Source of the DNA: Byssothecium circinans
Taxonomy: Eukaryota; Ascomycota; Dothideomycetes; Pleosporales; Massarinaceae
Assembly (NCBI GenBank): GCA_010015675.1
Contig: ML977009.1
Span: 302,564-366,563, forward strand
Length of the DNA stretch: 64,000 bases
Direction: 5' to 3'
Part shown: positions 13,376 to 25,818 of the stretch, piece after piece
Numbering within the stretch: position 1 is the stretch's first letter
Layout: each line of letters begins with the position of its first letter
The notes under the pieces: model-generated
The model's database searches: none
Told to the model about the DNA's origin: nothing
Seen by the model: the letters and a program-made list of their open reading frames with translations, nothing else
Position numbers and translations under genes: made by a program

Positions 13376-15104
13376 TTTCCCACATGTAAAACGTAAATAA
13401 AGCAAAACTCTCGCTAAAGCGTCTAGACTTAAATATGTAATTACAAACAACTTTTATCAAATAGAATTAGCAGACATATAAAGACAATCTAGTGCAAGGC
13501 TTTGATATTTTTTTAGAATAGTGTATTAATGTAGTAGGTAGGAAAGAGAGTAGTATAAAAAGTTATAAAGTTTAGAAGTATATTATTTACTTTATGGTAA
13601 AGAAGATGTAGGCAATTTTTAGCGTTAGAAAAAAATATACGTTAAAGACAAGGATTGCATCTAGAAATAGGAGCCCGTCTTAGAGAGGAATAGTAAGATA
13701 AAGGCGGGTTAGTAATTTAAAGAAGCTTTTACGTATTTAAAAATAAAAACCTTAGATGCACTATCTTAAGCGATATAGCTGCATGTGCTTATTAGATTAA
13801 GACTAGTTATAGACTATTAGTGCAGGTACGTAATCTATAGGCTTAAAGTAAGTAGGTTACTAATTCTTATAAGAACTATTTTTACTAGGTTGTGCTGTAA
13901 AGAGTTAGATTGCTTTAGCGTTTAGTAATAATATTTTGCAAGCCTTTACTACGAGTCCTATATAGAGGTAGGACACTAGAGAGATTAAAATAAAGTGTCT
14001 AAAGGTAGATATCTACCTAGCGCTGCTTATAGTAATTAAATACTTAGCTAATCTACCTTTCACCTTAACTTATATACTTGATAGTAGGTTTATCTATTTA
14101 CTACCTATAGTCTTAAACAGTGTTAGGCCGCCGTGTCCTTCTTGAAATAGTATCTTTTAATAGGATTCGCATGCAAAGGTTCTTTCAAAGGCAGCTAGGT
14201 TAAAATAGTAGACTGCTTTTTTGTCCACATTACTAAATATAACTGTTGTAAAATTTTGCTAGCAACTCTCCTATAATAATTAGACTAAGCCTAGAACTAA
14301 TTTGTTAAACTATACTAAGTCCTCTTTTATTACTGCCTCTATATCCTGTGCTACTCTTGTTTAGATTTTAAGTAAAGGTTGATAGCAATAGTAATTAAGA
14401 TAGTAGTGTCGAAGCCAGTATACTAACTATAAAAAGTTAGGTAAAGATAGGCCCTAGTTAGTTACTTTAAAGGGCGCAATGTAATAGTAATAGCGAAGTA
14501 AGAAGGATTTAGAAACGTAGGGTGCGTACTTGTCTAGGCTATAAAAGGAAGACTAGGGAATCTCTATTAGCTATTAAGAAGGATAGATGGTATAGTTTAA
14601 GTAATATTTACCTTAACTAAAGTATGAATAACGCGAACGAAGCGTGAAAGGATCATGTTCTTACGTATATACTAATAGTGCTAGCACTATTAGAGTCAGG
14701 CAGTTAGTAAAGTAAAAGAGTCTAACAAATACTATGAGAGAACGAAGGCATTAGAGGTGCTAATATATGCGTTCAAGCATTAGTACCTAACTAGTAAGTT
14801 TATACAAAAAAGTAATTACTACCTAGGTAAGGTAAGCCCTAAGGCTTAGTAACATAAAAACTATACTCTATATAATAAAAGAATAGTATAAGGAGTTTAG
14901 GGTTACTATAAGTAGATAGCCTATACTATAAGCTCTTACTAAAGGTTAGAGGACTTGCATAGGGAAAAATGTTTTCTAGTCCTAGCTATTTAGTGTAGAA
15001 CTAGCTGGATGTAAGTGTAAAGTACTTAGAAACATTATAATTAAGATATAAAAAGAATACCCTTCTATCTAAGAATGCGAATACAAATATTAGTCTACTT
15101 ACTA
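13376..15104. other. RIP-degraded sequence, nothing recognised
   Basis: TpA-dense with no open frame. No terminal repeats and no protein family were found in the frames tried. Confidence 0.5.
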
Positions 15105-15175
15105 ACGTGTTTTATAAGCGAGCGCTATATACAAGCGAGCGCTATATACAAGCGAGCGCCGCACCTCACTAAGTT
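15105..15175 (+). repeat. left TIR with three gcgagcgc units
   Basis: After the 16-bp terminal motif the word gcgagcgc occurs three times, separated by tatataca-type spacers, before gcacctcactaagtt. The right end has the same structure with two units. Such subterminal repeats are often transposase binding sites; here that is inference. Confidence 0.85.
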
Positions 15176-15202
15176 TGCGTACCTTTCTTATCTTAACGTA
15201 TA

Positions 15203-16850
15203 ATGGCTCCACACAACGTTACTCAATTGTCTTCAAATGAAGCAGATATTCAGCTTGCTATCTCATCTATTAATGCCAATCAAATCTAGAGTAATCACGC
15301 TACTGCTATAGTCTATAATGTGTCTAACAGAACACTCTACTACTAATGCGCTAGTATCTCTTTCTAATGCGATTACTAGCCTAACTCAAAGAAGCTTACA
15401 CAGCTAGAAGAGGAGGTAATTATTAGCTATATACTTGACCTAGATAAACGCGGATTTGCGCCTACGTACGCAGCTATACGTGATATAGCTAATAAGCTGC
15501 TAGCAGCGTGTAGTAGAGGTTAGGTCAGCGTCTACTAGCCACGCAACTTTGTTAAGCGTACTAATAGCCTTAAAATATATTTTAACTAGGCCTATGATAG
15601 GTAGAGAGCTCTATGCGAAGATCCTATATTAATTAGAAGCTAGTTTAAGCTTATAGAGTAGATAAAAGCTAAGTATAGCATTTATAATAAGGACGTCTAT
15701 AACTTTGATGAGGCTAGCTTTATAATAGGCAATATCATGACTTAGCTCATCGTAATAGGGTTAGAGAGGAGAGGCCAGCCAAAGGCTATCTAGCTAGGTA
15801 ATTATGAGTGGGTAACAGTTATCCAAAGAATCAACGCTACTAGCTAGGCTATCCTGCTATTCATTATCTTTGCTAGCAAGCACTACCTATCTGCCTAGTA
15901 TGAGGAGGATATTCCGCGCAACTAGGCTATTGCTGTTAGCAATAACGGCTAGACGAATAATAAGCTAGGACTTAAATAGCTAAAGTACTTCAACGCTTAT
16001 ATAAAGGCTTAAGTAATAGGCGCCTATCACCTACTTGTCCTTAACGGCTATGAGAGCTACTACTCTCTTAAGTTTTAAGAGCTCTATAAGGAGAATAATA
16101 TCTATACGCTCTATATGCTGCTTTACTTATCGTACCTACTTTAGTTTCTTAACGTTAGCTACTTCTCACTATTAAAGCGCGCGTATAGCTATAAGATTAA
16201 AGATCTAATCTACTACTACATTAACTATATTACTAAGCTTGAGTTTCTGCTAGCCTTTAAGGCAGCCTTTACATGATTATTTATGGTAGCTAATATCTAC
16301 TTAGCCTTTTAAGGCGTAGGCCTTATGCCTCTCTAGCTAGACGTAGTTCTATTAAAGCTAGATATGTAGCTTCATACGCCTATACTACTAGCCTCTCTGC
16401 TAGACGCCCTCTAAGAAGCTTATACGCTAAGCAACGTACGTAAGCTTAAGGCTCAATCAACGTTAATATGTGATCGCGTATGGTGGCATAAGAGCTTATT
16501 ACTAGCCTTAATTATTAAGGCAATTAGCTAGCTTAAGAAAGGGGTAGAAGTTATGATGCTCTTAGCTAAGCTAATGCGCGATCAGATTACTAGCCTTAAG
16601 GAAGCTAATGAGGTAGCAACAAAGCGTAGGCAGCGTAAAAAGAAGCATATACAGAGGCAAGGGACCTTAATAAAAAGAGAAAGAGAGGATATACTTACTT
16701 AAAAGAAGGCTAATTAGTAGATAGAGCGTGAATAGCATTAAGATAAAGAGTAATTAGGCCTTAGCCGCTAGGCTCTAGCGCGCTGCATAAGGTGTAGGGA
16801 GCCTAAGCATAATTCACGTACATGCTAAAAAGATTCTTTAGATGCTGTTT
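15203..16850 (+). pseudogene. Fot1-like DDE transposase, RIP-inactivated
   Basis: From the ATG the frame begins MAPHNVTQLSSNEADIQLAI and can be followed almost to the right TIR with TAG/TAA at former Gln/Trp. An HTH region typical of the family (DLDKRGFAPTYAAIRDIANK) is followed by the core. The first catalytic Asp is kept in YNFDE (GAT at 15,707-15,709). The second has become Asn in LVLNG (16,043-16,045) and the third Asn in FLNVSYFS (16,151-16,153), both explained by TpG to TpA. Near the C-terminus a CCHC zinc knuckle of pattern C-x2-C-x4-H-x4-C is intact (16,784-16,825). The enzyme would have cut and joined at TA sites; this copy cannot. Confidence 0.9.
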
Positions 16851-16914
16851 AATATGCTATTTCAAAATCTATATAGTAGCTTATAAATTGGTTAAGTTAT
16901 ATACTTATAAAGGT

Positions 16915-16973
16915 ATAAAAAGTTAGTAGGGTGCAGCGCTCGCTTATATGCGGCGCTCGCTTATAAAACATGT
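16915..16973 (-). repeat. right TIR with two gcgagcgc units
   Basis: Inverted match of the left TIR. On the minus strand it reads acatgttttataagcgagcg, then a second gcgagcgc, then gcaccctactaactt. It has one unit fewer than the left end. A short open reverse frame that overlaps it is not a gene. Confidence 0.85.
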
Positions 16974-17639
16974 TACAACTTATAGGGGTCTTAGTATCAC
17001 TAAGCTCCTTGATAGGCGTAATAATAGGCGGGGTAACAGAGGTGCTCATACCCTGCTTATTAGACGTGTATAAGCAACCCTCCCTTTTAGAACGTTTACT
17101 ATGAGTGTCCAAATATTAGTTCTTATTAATCCTGCATCTAAGGCATATAATAGGCCCTAACCTTATTAATAGAATAAGATACGTTAAAATGCGCAGTCCA
17201 CTTAGGTTGCATGGCTGACGTGCAGCGATAAAAAAGAATGCTAGAGGTGCCTAAAGCTGTATATTATAATAGTGTTTAAGTAGCTATAGATATCTTAAAG
17301 CCGCGAGTAGTAAGTAGCAAAGTGTACGCACGCTATAGCTTAATTAAGATGATAAGCTACAAAGGCTAGAGGCTTATGCTAAGCCTATAGCTAGAAGCCT
17401 ATAGTTTACCGCGCCTATAGCTAGTACTCTACGTATCTTTATGTCTTTTAACGCTTAAGATAGCGTCTGTCTAGCGCTAAAGGGTTAGTAAAAGTCGCTA
17501 GTAGGTAAAGAAGGTTAAGATTACCTAACAGCGCGTAATCGCCCGCACTAGATAGTTGCATAGGTAGTGCATAGTTGCTAGGTAAATAATAACATGCCTA
17601 AAGATCTTAGATAGAAGCTATAACTAATTAAACACAACC
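16974..17639. other. RIP-degraded sequence, nothing recognised
   Basis: AT-rich, without open frames or repeats that I could define. Part of it may be the lost 3' part of the reverse gene that follows. Confidence 0.5.
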
Positions 17640-19269
17640 TATACTACTATCGCTAGTTATAAGGTAGCAGGCTTTACGGTAAAAGGACACTTTAGTAGGA
17701 GATTACATAATGTAGTATATAAATAGATTACGTACTCTATTAAGGTAACTTTCTTATAGACCTTTTTATAGCAGCTTACTCTTTAGTTTTAATATACTTG
17801 TTCTTGCTTTTACTAGCTTCAACTCTTTTTATTATTACCTAAGTTATTGCCTATAGGTATAGTCCTATTAACTCTGCTACTATTCTTGCAGGGTTGCTAA
17901 TAAAGCTATAAGTCTACTAAAGTGTTTTATTATAGCACCTTACGCGGCAAAAGGATCTAGCTCGTCCTGCCTGAGTAATTCTTGAAGTTGTGCGCCAGCG
18001 GGAGTTACTTCTCGTTGGCAGTGTCGCGCTATTTAGTTGTAGGAAGCGCCTCATTAGCCTACGCTTAGTCGTGGAGGATAGACTTAAGGGCGTAGATGCT
18101 AATAGCTTTTCTTCTATAAATAGGTTTATTGCTAATATAGGTTAGTTACTATCCATGACTATCTTGCTTTGTTTAGCTATTACATTAGCGTTGTGTCGCT
18201 TCTAAGTTTGCTTCAAATGCTTGTTAGGACGTTTAGTAGGGATTATATGAACCGTAAGGTCCTCTAAGCTATTAGATTCCTTTAAGCCGTCCTAGTATTT
18301 ATCTAAGGACGTCTAAGACTCTTAACTTATAGTATAAGCCTCTGTCTCTAATATAGTAGTTACAAAGCTTAAAGCTAGACTAGTGATTATATCGCTAGTA
18401 AGTACCTTAGCCTCTATAGAGTTCGCTTTCTTATTTACTCGTATAATTGCTTCGTCTCTTTACTATTTAGCCTAGTCTCTTACATTTCTATATGCTTTAG
18501 CACTTTGCTAGAATGTCTCTAGGTTACTAGTTATATACTATCTCTTAAGTTAGTGCATATAGTACTCTAGATAGTCCTTAGTACTAAGAGGCAAGATAAC
18601 GTAACTAGTATACATCTTAAAAGTACCTTCGTAGTAGATTAATGTAATAGCATAGGCGTTATTATCGTAAGTTAGTTCCTCTTATTAGTATAATCATAAA
18701 CTATAAATACTTTTTACCCTAAATGCACTATTATAACAAGCTTGCTATCTAGCGACTACTAACAAACTATCTAGCCTCTTAGCTACTAGGAAGAAATTAG
18801 GTACCATAAGGAGGTCGTGCTGCGTAAAAGGAGTAATCTAGCTGCTAAGTTTATCGCGGACCTTTTAACTTAGTTGTTTAGGCTGTATATTATAGTAGAT
18901 ATCTAGGTTGCCTAGCTTAAGCATACTATCTATTAGTAGGTTGAGATTCATAAAGGGGATTCCTCCTAAGTGGCATTTCGCATCCTTAATCTTGCCTTTA
19001 ATAATAGGAATTACTAACTTAGATACCTACTTTTCTTTAGTAGCATGCGCATTTACTCATTTAAATTCTCTAAACTCTTAGTTAGTAAAATAAGATAGTA
19101 AAAGCAATAATTAAGACTAAGCTAATATCCATGTAAGGTCCTATAAATTGCTTGGTTCAGCAGGTACACTCCTATCTAGGTACTCATATGCATTAGGATA
19201 AACCCCATTATTAATAAGATGTTGTTGAAAATCACGGTCATAAACCCTAGTGCTCTTTATTCTTGTCAT
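17640..19269 (-). pseudogene. RIP-silenced long fungal gene, unknown role
   Basis: From an ATG at 19,269 the minus strand reads MTRIKSTRVYDRDFQQHLI and continues for over 500 codons without a frameshift. Breaks are nearly all TAG/TAA, with two TGA explained by CGA to TGA. Recognisable blocks include a segment like KGKIKDAKCHLGGIPF, TQHDLLMVPNFF and later PILAINLF followed by a Ser/Thr/Arg-rich stretch. I recall similar hypothetical proteins recurring in many copies in ascomycete genomes, but I cannot give a domain name or a reaction. No signal peptide or membrane segment is evident. The 3' end is uncertain. An intact frame with so many stops shows point mutation without indels, as after RIP. 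Confidence 0.6.
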
Positions 19270-22200
19270 ATTTATAGTACTTAAGGTAGTTAAAGAACGC
19301 TGCTTTTAGCTTTAAGCTAACTAGCTAGAGCTTATTATAGGATTAAGACGATGGATAGGTTTAGGGTACTAGTGGCGTTAGTTTTAATAAAGCTAAGCAA
19401 GTGTTATGCTATATATACGTTCCTAAGGTCTAACAGATCTAGACTACCATATCTAGCGAATACCCTTATATTCTTTGATATCTTCGGCGTGTAGCGGGAA
19501 AGATAATCTATATAGTAGAGAACGTAATAAGTCATCTTTAGCTTAGTAATAAACTTTCAATAGGGCGAATAAGATAGGCTTAGAGTAGCTTGACTATTTC
19601 TTTAGTCTAGCTCCCTTAACGCTTGCTTCATTAACTAGAGCTTTATTAGATTATTTTAAAACGCTAGTAGTAGTTAAGATCTACTAGGATAGTTAAGCCT
19701 CTACTTCTTAAAAAAAGGTTGCGATGTTCTAGTCTATTTAGGTGACTCTAGGCGTTAACGTTTGCGTAGACTTAAGAGTGACAATTCAAGCATATAGTAA
19801 TTATCAAGCGTATAAACGTCAAATCTAGCGACATGAGAAGGTGAATTAAAGGTAGGTAAAAGATAGCGTCTATATAGTACGTAGCTAAGAGATTAAAGTT
19901 ATACTAATTTAGTTAGCACTAGACCGTGCACTTTATTCTTAGTAGCGGCAGATAAGTTACCTAGCACCTACGATGAAAACTAACTATTATTGTTAGCATT
20001 AGCTTGATCTACTTCCTTGCAGGCCTATTAAGTACCCCGCATCTATCTGCTTTAGCGTTTGCGCACTTATTAGTTACAAGTTAAAACGTTTTATAATTAG
20101 ATATGAGGACTAGTTAACTAATAAGCCTACGCGAGCCTTCTACTACTAGTTAAGTACTTACGTAGTTTATGAAAAAACGCCTACTTATAAAATACTACTC
20201 TTGCTAAAGGCTGGCTAGCTTACAACTATAATATTTTTTTATGCATATTTATATCCTTTAAGGACTAGAAAGCTTTAGCTTTATTCTTATAGTATTATTA
20301 TTAAATAATTCTTTATATTTTATTATGTAGTGAAGCTTTAAAAAAGGAAGGTATATTATTATTTGCTTTATTTAGCAGGGATAAGATAGATTTCTAAGTA
20401 AGCGTTTTTCTGTGAACCGCGTAGTACTAAACACATCCGCCTACTAAAGCGCAAGCGTGCTAACTCCGCGCCTATGCTTACCGCACGTCGCAACATTAGT
20501 CCTAAGAAGCGCTAGTAAGTCAATAAGGACGTCATGCCTAGGTAAAGTGCATCTAGCATAGCATCTATTTCTCTAGTTAGTGTCTTTAGTCACAAGCTAC
20601 CTACATAGACTAATAGTATGTTGCTAAGACTATCTCGCGCTTTATATTACTATTTTTAATCTTATTAGTTAGAAGGGGAGTGTTTAGGCAGCGCATAAGA
20701 TTAGAAGCGTTGCTAGAAAGTTTAGCCATCTATACAATCTCTTATTGCTTTTATATTAGGGATCCTTTACTTCTTTTCTATTGCGTAGGTAATAAGTAGC
20801 TTGTCCATCTATTTAGTCTACTAAGGTAAGCTAATAATAGAGTTCTACGTTCTACTAGATAAAATTGCCTATGCTAAAGATTATATATGACGAGAACTAG
20901 TTTTAGCTATATAGCCTTCCTTGCGGCGTCCTTAAGATTTTAGCGTATAAATAAAAATACGTCATGATTATACTAGTAATAAAGCTTTGCGTATTAAAAG
21001 ACACTATTAACATTACTTTTAGTAAATGAAATAGGCTCTTTATAGTTAGCTTCTAATGCCTACTATATATTATTAAGGCTAATCACACTACTAAAAGAGG
21101 CATAGACTAATAGAGATATCTATCGCTACTTACAATAGTAAGTAAGAAAGTCGCGCACGCTATTATTTACATCGCTCTTATGCGTTGGCTCTAATATTTG
21201 ACATGTAAAGGCGAAGACACATTAAAGAGGCAGATTTTCTACTTTGCTATGCAGGCCTTATTCGCAAAGAGACCTTAGGCTAAATAACTAGACTCTATTA
21301 TAATGCGATAAGAACTAGTTTTAGCTATATAACCTTTTTACACTATGTCCTAGATATTTTAGCCTACAAATAAGAGCACACCATGAGTATGCCTGCAATA
21401 AGGAGTTTCGTACATCAAGAGACCATACAACTGTATAGTATTGGCGAAAGAAAGAGAAACAATACATGCTAATTAATAAGAAGGTATTATGTAGTTTAAA
21501 TGCACGACATTATCTAGCGCTCCTACTTGTATAAGGCGGCGGTTTAATACTTGCACGTAATAAAGTAGCGGGGTAACCTTAGCCTAGCTAAGCGTTTTTA
21601 CAGTCTAGTGCATCGCAGATATATAAGGATTTAACTAAGAATAGTAGTTCTTAATGTAACATAATTTAGCTACTATGGTAGCTCACACTAGCTTATGCGC
21701 GATAGAGATGTGATATAAAGCTATTATAACTTAAGATTAAGCATATAATTAATTAGATGCTACTTACGTAGCATGTTGCTATGCCTTATTGCTTAGGTAT
21801 TAAACTTTACGGAGGAGGATAAAGCCGTAGTGTAATATAGTATATAGCTATGCTATATCACTTAGACGCAAAGCTTAAGGGTAGATGTTATAATTAATTA
21901 GATGCGATTCAATATTAGCAGGTTTAAAGTCTAGTAGTATTTACAAATTAGCTATAAAATAGAAAAACACGCTAGTAATTATAACTTTAACCTTATTAGC
22001 TATACACTCCACTCTTCACCCCCGTGGTTGACTAGTAATATTAGACAAGACTAGTAAAAATACACTATAAATCTAAGGAAATTTTAGCTAATTTCTAAAG
22101 AAAATCCCTTATCTTTCTAGCCTAAAAATTATTAATATAAGACTGTCTATCTTTCCCCCTTTACTATTTACATTATTTTTCGCCTTATTTTCCGCCTTAC

Positions 22201-24798
22201 GAATGACGAGCTATAGAAGCTAGCAAATCGCAATGGTAATCTTAGTCTTTATCTATTAATGAGGCTCTAGCTAAGATTTGTATAGCTATAGAAACGATTA
22301 ATCTTTAGGGATATATAAAGCCTTATGAACGTAGACGTATTAAAAAAGCATTTACTATACTTTCGCAACTATCCAAATCACCTAGTGTGAAGACTGGCGA
22401 AAAGCGCAAAAGCTACCAACATTTCCTATAGCATATTCGCAATAGCTGTAGGCCCTAGTTAGTGGTAGTAAGTGTTGTCAGCCTTAGGCAGTTAGCTATT
22501 ATAAGCATAAGAGAAAATATAAGACTTCGCCTACCTCTAGAGATTAAGAAATATAAAAATACGCTAAAATTATTGATTATTTACATACTTGCTAAGGAAT
22601 GCTGTGCAAAAGGTTAAGACATTCCTTTATAGCAATAATATATAGCTAACTTAAACTAGTCCTATTAAGCACGGAGCATACTTTAGAGAATTAAACAAGT
22701 ACTCTATAGGTGTCTTAATAGGCTGATAGCACCGTGAAGATTTCCTTTGCTCTAGTTAAGCAACCTTATAGCAAGCATCTAAGGTTATTTATAAAACTGT
22801 CTAACGTATTAGGATCTTAGACTAGTCGTGTCTTTAAACTAACATTATAAGACGCTTAAACTATAGTCGCATCTAATTTAGTCTTAAGGAAAGTCTTTTT
22901 AATATAACTATATAAAAGTTAGACTTTGCCTTTTATAATAATAACTCTCTTAGAGGAGCTATGTGCATATTTTAGCGCACAGCGCAACTGTCTAATATAA
23001 ACTAGCCTTCTTTTAATCTACTTATTTATAATATATCTTATTTTAACAGCTTTAACTAAACGATACTATTAACTAGCATCCTATGATACTATTACTAACT
23101 TGTCTCTACTCTCGCTCTCCTTCGTTTTAACCTTACTAATGAAAATATTCCTTAAATTATTATCTAATGTCTAGTAAACTTTAAGGGACCCTCTAGTATT
23201 TAAAATATTGATAACGATAGCTAGAGCATTTAAAGGTAGGGAGGTTTTATAAATAGTTTTAGTAAAAGGGCTAGGTTAAACGTCGCATTCACCGCAATTT
23301 AGCTACTTAAACGTTAGCATAAATATATATTACTTATTAAGATAAACGCGCTTCTCTTCTACATATGTCTAAAAGCTTTAAATCTATTAGAGACTTTAAT
23401 GCTTTCACTATATAGAGTAGCATGTCCTAGCTAATGCTACACTCTGCCCTCCTTACTAGCTAAGAGTGTAAAGGGATAGAAGAAGCTAGATCCTTAAAGC
23501 AAGATTGCTAATAGGTTCAAAAGAGTCGCGCTTTCTCGTAGGATAATAACGCTAGAGATTTAGTAAAGTTAGGTAACATTCTATAAGACGCGTTCAACTG
23601 CTATAGAGGGTTAATAAAAACCATGCGTTAGTAGTGCTGCCTAACGACTGTTAACTAACGCAGCGCTAAGGCAAATAAGGGGTATTAATCACGTAATCAT
23701 GACAATTTAGTCATTTAAATAAATTCCATAGAAGAGGTGCACGTTATAATAGTAAGGTAGTCTAAGTAATTAGAGTAGTAAGCAGCACTTAGCATAAAAG
23801 GTAGGTATGTGCGTTTTAAGCTTTACTCTTACGGGACTTAGGCCACTAGTTTATTAATATAGTAGTCTAAGAAAATGTAAAAAGTAGGTTATTCTATTAG
23901 TATAAGCTAGCTATTGATTTATATTAGTTACTAGCTAGCTATCCGTCTTAGAAGTTATCTAACTTACGACTAATTTACGGCTAGTTTAGCGCGGATTAAC
24001 GATTAGCCGATAGGCGTCCAATCGTCGCCCTAAGGAGGGACGAGTAATTTGTTAATTTTTCGACGATTTTTCAACGATTTTCTGACGAATAACTAGAATC
24101 TTTCCAATAGTTTTAGTTTATTTTCTAGGATATTTCTCCCCTTTAAATAATACTATTTTAGCTTAAGCTAGATATTTCTATACTATAGGCATTATACCTA
24201 TACTAAATGTTAAGCCTTTATATAGGCACGCACCTCTCTACGGGGTATTACTCTTGCAGCCGTGTTTGACAACATAGGAGGAAGGCATGCCAATAAAAGT
24301 AGTTAAATATAAAATATAGAAAGAGCGTAAATAAGAGACGTAGGTAAAGGTATAAATATCTATAATTAATGTTTGCATTAAGTTTAGTTCTCCGTCTCCT
24401 TACTAGAGCATAACTTGCTTTATACTTATTATTATATTCTTTTTACTTTTTTCTATTTACGCGTCTAGAGTACTAGCGCAGCATGAATCTTATTTTTTGT
24501 TACTCTTTAGCTAATTAGCGTCTGCCCGCATTGTTTATATCTTTTTAATAGGCGTAGCCTTTACGACTAAAGTCGAGTCTACTCTAGCTAGCATTACTTG
24601 CTATATGAAGGTAGCTTGAATACTTGTTTCCACGATCGAAGCTACTAAGATAAGGGCAGGCAGTGCCTGTTGATAGTTAGCACGTTAACATATATATAGA
24701 ACTATTTGCATTAAGAACTACTTAGCATGTTTAATAATTAATACACTTTTACGCTTACTCTACTAACTACTCTTACTCAAACGGGCTAGATTAATAGG
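19270..24798. other. RIP-degraded sequence, nothing recognised
   Basis: About 5.5 kb without an open frame. Frames tried near 20,400 and 22,200-23,000 were too broken to read. A patch at 23,960-24,110 has recurring cgac/cgat words (cgacgatttt, caacgatttt) and may be a repeat end. I see no LTR pair or TIR pair. Confidence 0.5.
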
Positions 24799-25818
24799 GA
24801 CATTAATTAAGCTAGGAATACTAGTTTAAATAATACTTTACGTAACTAACTTATTCTAATAAGGATAGATGAGTTTATACTAGATATTTCTATTAAAGAG
24901 CGCTAAAGATTAGTAGAGGTTATCAATGCTTAGAATAATAAGCCTATAGTATGTATATCTAAACTTTAGACCTTTTTACTTAATGCTCTCGACCCCTTCC
25001 ACACTAACTCTAAAACTGCTATAGCTACTGCTATGGAAAATCTAACTATCTGTTACGGTTCTAATACTATGCGCTACCTAGACACTTCTTTCCTAACTAG
25101 AGATGTCGTTGAAAATAGCAACTTCCTATAAGGTGATTTAGACAACTAACCTTTAATCTCTATAAGTGACTTACAGCTAGACACACTAATTAGTAATATA
25201 GTTGCCCTATTTGCACGTTCTAGCTAATATCCTAAAGACGAAGCTAGCAGTGCTGCTCTAAGCGAAGATCCCTTCCAAATAGACAATTCTAGGAATTCTA
25301 GAAATTCTAGCGTTTTTAGTGTTACTCCTTTCGGTAATACTGCTCTAGCTACCTATAGGGTTACGAATAGAAGCGCTTTTATTTATAACTTTTAAGCTAG
25401 AAGGAATGCTTCTAATAGTACGCTAAAAGAAGAAGGGCTTCTAACTTGCTTAAGCAATTACTTGCTATAAGAGAATACTACAATATGGGAGCCATGGTAT
25501 AATACGTAGATAGCTGCACCTTCTATCAAAGATAGCAATGCATAGACTTAAGGTAATATTAACAACCTACCTTTAGTCTATATAAGCGACTTACGATTAG
25601 AGACACTAGCTAGCAACAGCCTTGACTTGTTTACACTTTTAAATTAAGATGCCGCTGCTCTAAGCGAAAACACTACAGCAAACAACTAAACGAACCCTGC
25701 AAATCCAATTGGGCATAATCGCCGAGCTCAAAGACCTATAGCGTCGTTAAGGCGAATAACTTTTAAAGAAAGGGAAATATTCTAGCAGGACATTAGCAAT
25801 TCTAAGTGGCGAGAATGA
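24799..25818 (+). pseudogene. RIP-silenced gene with internal duplication
   Basis: A forward frame of about 340 codons has TAG/TAA breaks only and ends at TGA (25,816-25,818). It opens with a helical segment (IDEFILDISIKERxRLVEV). It then contains two copies of one module: NPLISISDLQLDTLISN-like and NLPLVYISDLRLETLASN-like, each followed by LF and, further on, by AALSE, and separated by about 140 codons. The tail is basic (RRAQRPIASLRRITFK). No family, signal peptide or membrane span was recognised. The exact start is unknown because the 5' side is equally damaged. Confidence 0.45.

Larger units (their letters stand above)
15105..16973 (+). mobile_element. Fot1/pogo-like DNA transposon with TIRs
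   Basis: A complete 1,869-bp class II element. The left end starts acgtgttttataagcgagcg and the right end is its complement, ending cgcttataaaacatgt, with one difference in the first 16 bases. Both ends are flanked by TA (15,103-15,104 and 16,974-16,975), the target duplication of the Tc1/mariner-pogo group. Between the ends lies one transposase gene in forward orientation. Size, TA duplication and transposase type all fit fungal Fot1-like elements. The element is dead: the transposase carries many stops and two of its three catalytic Asp are Asn. Confidence 0.9.

Noticed and set aside
16897..17112. 71-codon open reverse frame
   Set aside because: Overlaps the right TIR of the Fot1-like element, which is palindromic non-coding sequence.
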